The position numbers and the translations under genes were made by a program. 5,070 nt of DNA from NCBI GenBank assembly GCA_017993865.1, contig JAGOLU010000068.1, forward strand, positions 1-5,070. Reading direction: 5' to 3'. The notes under the pieces were generated by a model. The model was not told the DNA's origin. It made no database searches and saw nothing but the letters and a program-made list of their open reading frames with translations. The stretch comes from Candidatus Woesebacteria bacterium. Its GTDB lineage: Bacteria; Patescibacteriota; Microgenomatia; UBA1406; GWC2-37-13. Shown piece after piece: positions 4,116-5,070 of the stretch (its first letter is position 1; each line of letters starts with the position of its first letter).

Positions 4116-5070
4116 TTATGGGAAGTATTGTTCGTATCCTTTCAGGTCCAATAATCCGTGTCCCGAAAGGTTAAAAAGTATTACTCTCTTTTCTCCGCTC
4201 ACTTTGCATTGTTTTGCTTCGTTAATCGCCGCTTGTATTGCATGTGCGCTTTCAGGCGCGGGAACGATCCCTTCCGTTTGAGCAAAGCGTATCCCTGCTG
4301 CGAATATTTCCTCTTCAGAATATGACCGTGATTCGGTTATCTTCTGCTGATTTAAGAAAGAAAGTAGGGGGGCATTGCCATGATACCTCAAGCCCCCAGC
4401 ATGTATTTTGGGTGGTATGAAATCTGAGCCCAAGGTATCCATTTTCATGAGCGGTGTCATTTTGGCGCTATCTCCGTGATCATAACGGTATTCACCTTTT
4501 GTCATCTTTGGGCATGCAGATGACTCAACACCTATTGCTCTAAGTTTGCTCTTCCCCCCAGATATCTTATCTATCAAAAACGGGATGGCGAACCCTCCAA
4601 AATTGCTTCCTCCCCCAACGCACCCAATGATTGTATCCGGATATTCCCCCGCCATTTCCATTTGCCTCTTCGTTTCCTGACCAACTACCGTCTGATGTAA
4701 AAGCACATGGTTGAGCACGCTGCCCAATGCGTACTTTGCGTTCTGATACTTTCCGATGATTTCTAGTGCTTCGCTAATCGCAATTCCCAAACTGCCTGGG
4801 TTATGCGGATCTACATCAAGCATCTTTTTACCGAAATTAGTTTCTGGCGATGGGCTTGCAAATACGTCAGCGCCATACATCTTCATGATTGTTTTGCGGA
4901 ATGGCTTTTGGTCAAACGACACCCTAACCATGAATACTTTACATTTGAGTCCAAAAACCCCACATGCCAGGCTTAGTGCTGTGCCCCATTGACCCGCTCC
5001 TGTTTCGGTCGTCAATGTTTTGACACCCTCTTGTTTGTTGTAGTACGCCTGTGCGAGAGCAGTGTTGATT
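4116..5070 (-). CDS. trpB2: Tryptophan synthase beta chain, TrpB2 type (5' end outside window)
   Basis: PLP enzyme that joins indole and serine to make tryptophan. 317 residues are present; the family is usually about 420-450 aa, so roughly the first quarter is outside. The reading frame is open to the window edge, beginning INTALAQAYYNKQEGVK, which in TrpB2 normally follows the SHK motif holding the PLP lysine. ETGAGQWG (4983-5006) contains the catalytic Glu and has Trp where TrpB1 has His, a TrpB2 marker. GGGSN (4602-4616) binds the PLP phosphate. The segments KMTKGEYRYDHGDSAK, IHAGGLRYHGNAP, EGIVPAPESAHAI and LSGHGLLDL match the TrpB2 pattern. A TTG at 5015 is inside the conserved domain and is not the start. 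No trpA or other trp gene is in view. TrpB2 may work alone on free indole rather than with TrpA; that is inference from the family. Confidence 0.95.
   Translation of the reverse strand, partial: INTALAQAYYNKQEGVKTLTTETGAGQWGTALSLACGVFGLKCKVFMVRVSFDQKPFRKTIMKMYGADVFASPSPETNFGKKMLDVDPHNPGSLGIAISEALEIIGKYQNAKYALGSVLNHVLLHQTVVGQETKRQMEMAGEYPDTIIGCVGGGSNFGGFAIPFLIDKISGGKSKLRAIGVESSACPKMTKGEYRYDHGDSAKMTPLMKMDTLGSDFIPPKIHAGGLRYHGNAPLLSFLNQQKITESRSYSEEEIFAAGIRFAQTEGIVPAPESAHAIQAAINEAKQCKVSGEKRVILFNLSGHGLLDLKGYEQYFP

Noticed and set aside
4116..5015. TrpB2 starting at TTG 5015
   Set aside because: The frame is open to the window edge and the residues upstream (INTALAQAYYNKQEGVK) are conserved TrpB2 sequence, so the true start is outside the window.
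1..5070. Alternative genetic code with TGA as Gly, as in some CPR lineages
   Set aside because: TGA ends the ABC ATPase exactly where the permease ATG overlaps it and ends the 83-aa membrane protein at a plausible point. No TGA interrupts any conserved domain.
1..5070. A defence island, mobile element or CRISPR-type system
   Set aside because: No transposase, integrase, nuclease, repeat array or toxin-antitoxin signature is seen; every recognisable gene is housekeeping, transport or metabolism.

Overview
This window looks like a piece of a small-genome bacterial chromosome, most likely from the Patescibacteria/CPR (Parcubacteria-like). That placement is inferred from compact, somewhat divergent housekeeping genes, very short gaps, almost no Shine-Dalgarno sequences, -10 boxes lying next to start codons, and a short HxxLYxGYV-type superoxide dismutase. 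It has not been checked by any search. The standard genetic code fits: TAA, TAG and TGA all end genes where the protein families would end. No phage, insertion sequence, CRISPR array, tRNA or rRNA is visible, and no gene-free stretch exceeds about 90 bases.

Layout. From the centre leftward, five genes run on the minus strand: a small three-helix membrane protein (2281-2532), trmD tRNA m1G37 methyltransferase (1486-2232), an Fe/Mn-family superoxide dismutase (795-1400), a GldA/NatA-like ABC transporter ATPase (50-748) and, overlapping it by 4 bases, the first 17 codons of its ABC-2 permease (1-53, cut by the window edge). From the same central point, two genes run rightward on the plus strand: yidD (2552-2773) and an EntS/MFS_3-type major facilitator exporter (2840-4084). 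Converging on the exporter from the right edge is a trpB2-type tryptophan synthase beta chain (4116-5070, start beyond the window).

The most striking regulatory element is the 19-bp space between the small membrane protein and yidD. It contains an 11-bp perfect palindrome (2538-2548) that supplies overlapping -10 boxes for both strands, each almost touching its ATG, so both mRNAs should be leaderless or nearly so. A second compact element is a G+C-rich hairpin (4071-4094) whose loop contains the exporter's stop codon and which, read on the minus strand, is followed by a U-rich tail. It probably terminates trpB2 transcription inside the 3' end of the convergent gene.

Functionally the genes do not form one pathway. 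They combine translation maintenance (trmD), oxidative-stress defence (SOD), membrane biogenesis (yidD), three transport-related genes and an amino-acid enzyme. Oddities worth checking are a probable frameshift at the yidD C terminus, a Glu in place of the catalytic Asp plus a roughly 22-residue linker insertion and a short C terminus in TrmD, and a half-size PnuC/SemiSWEET-like protein. I did not find a convincing wholly new multi-gene system.
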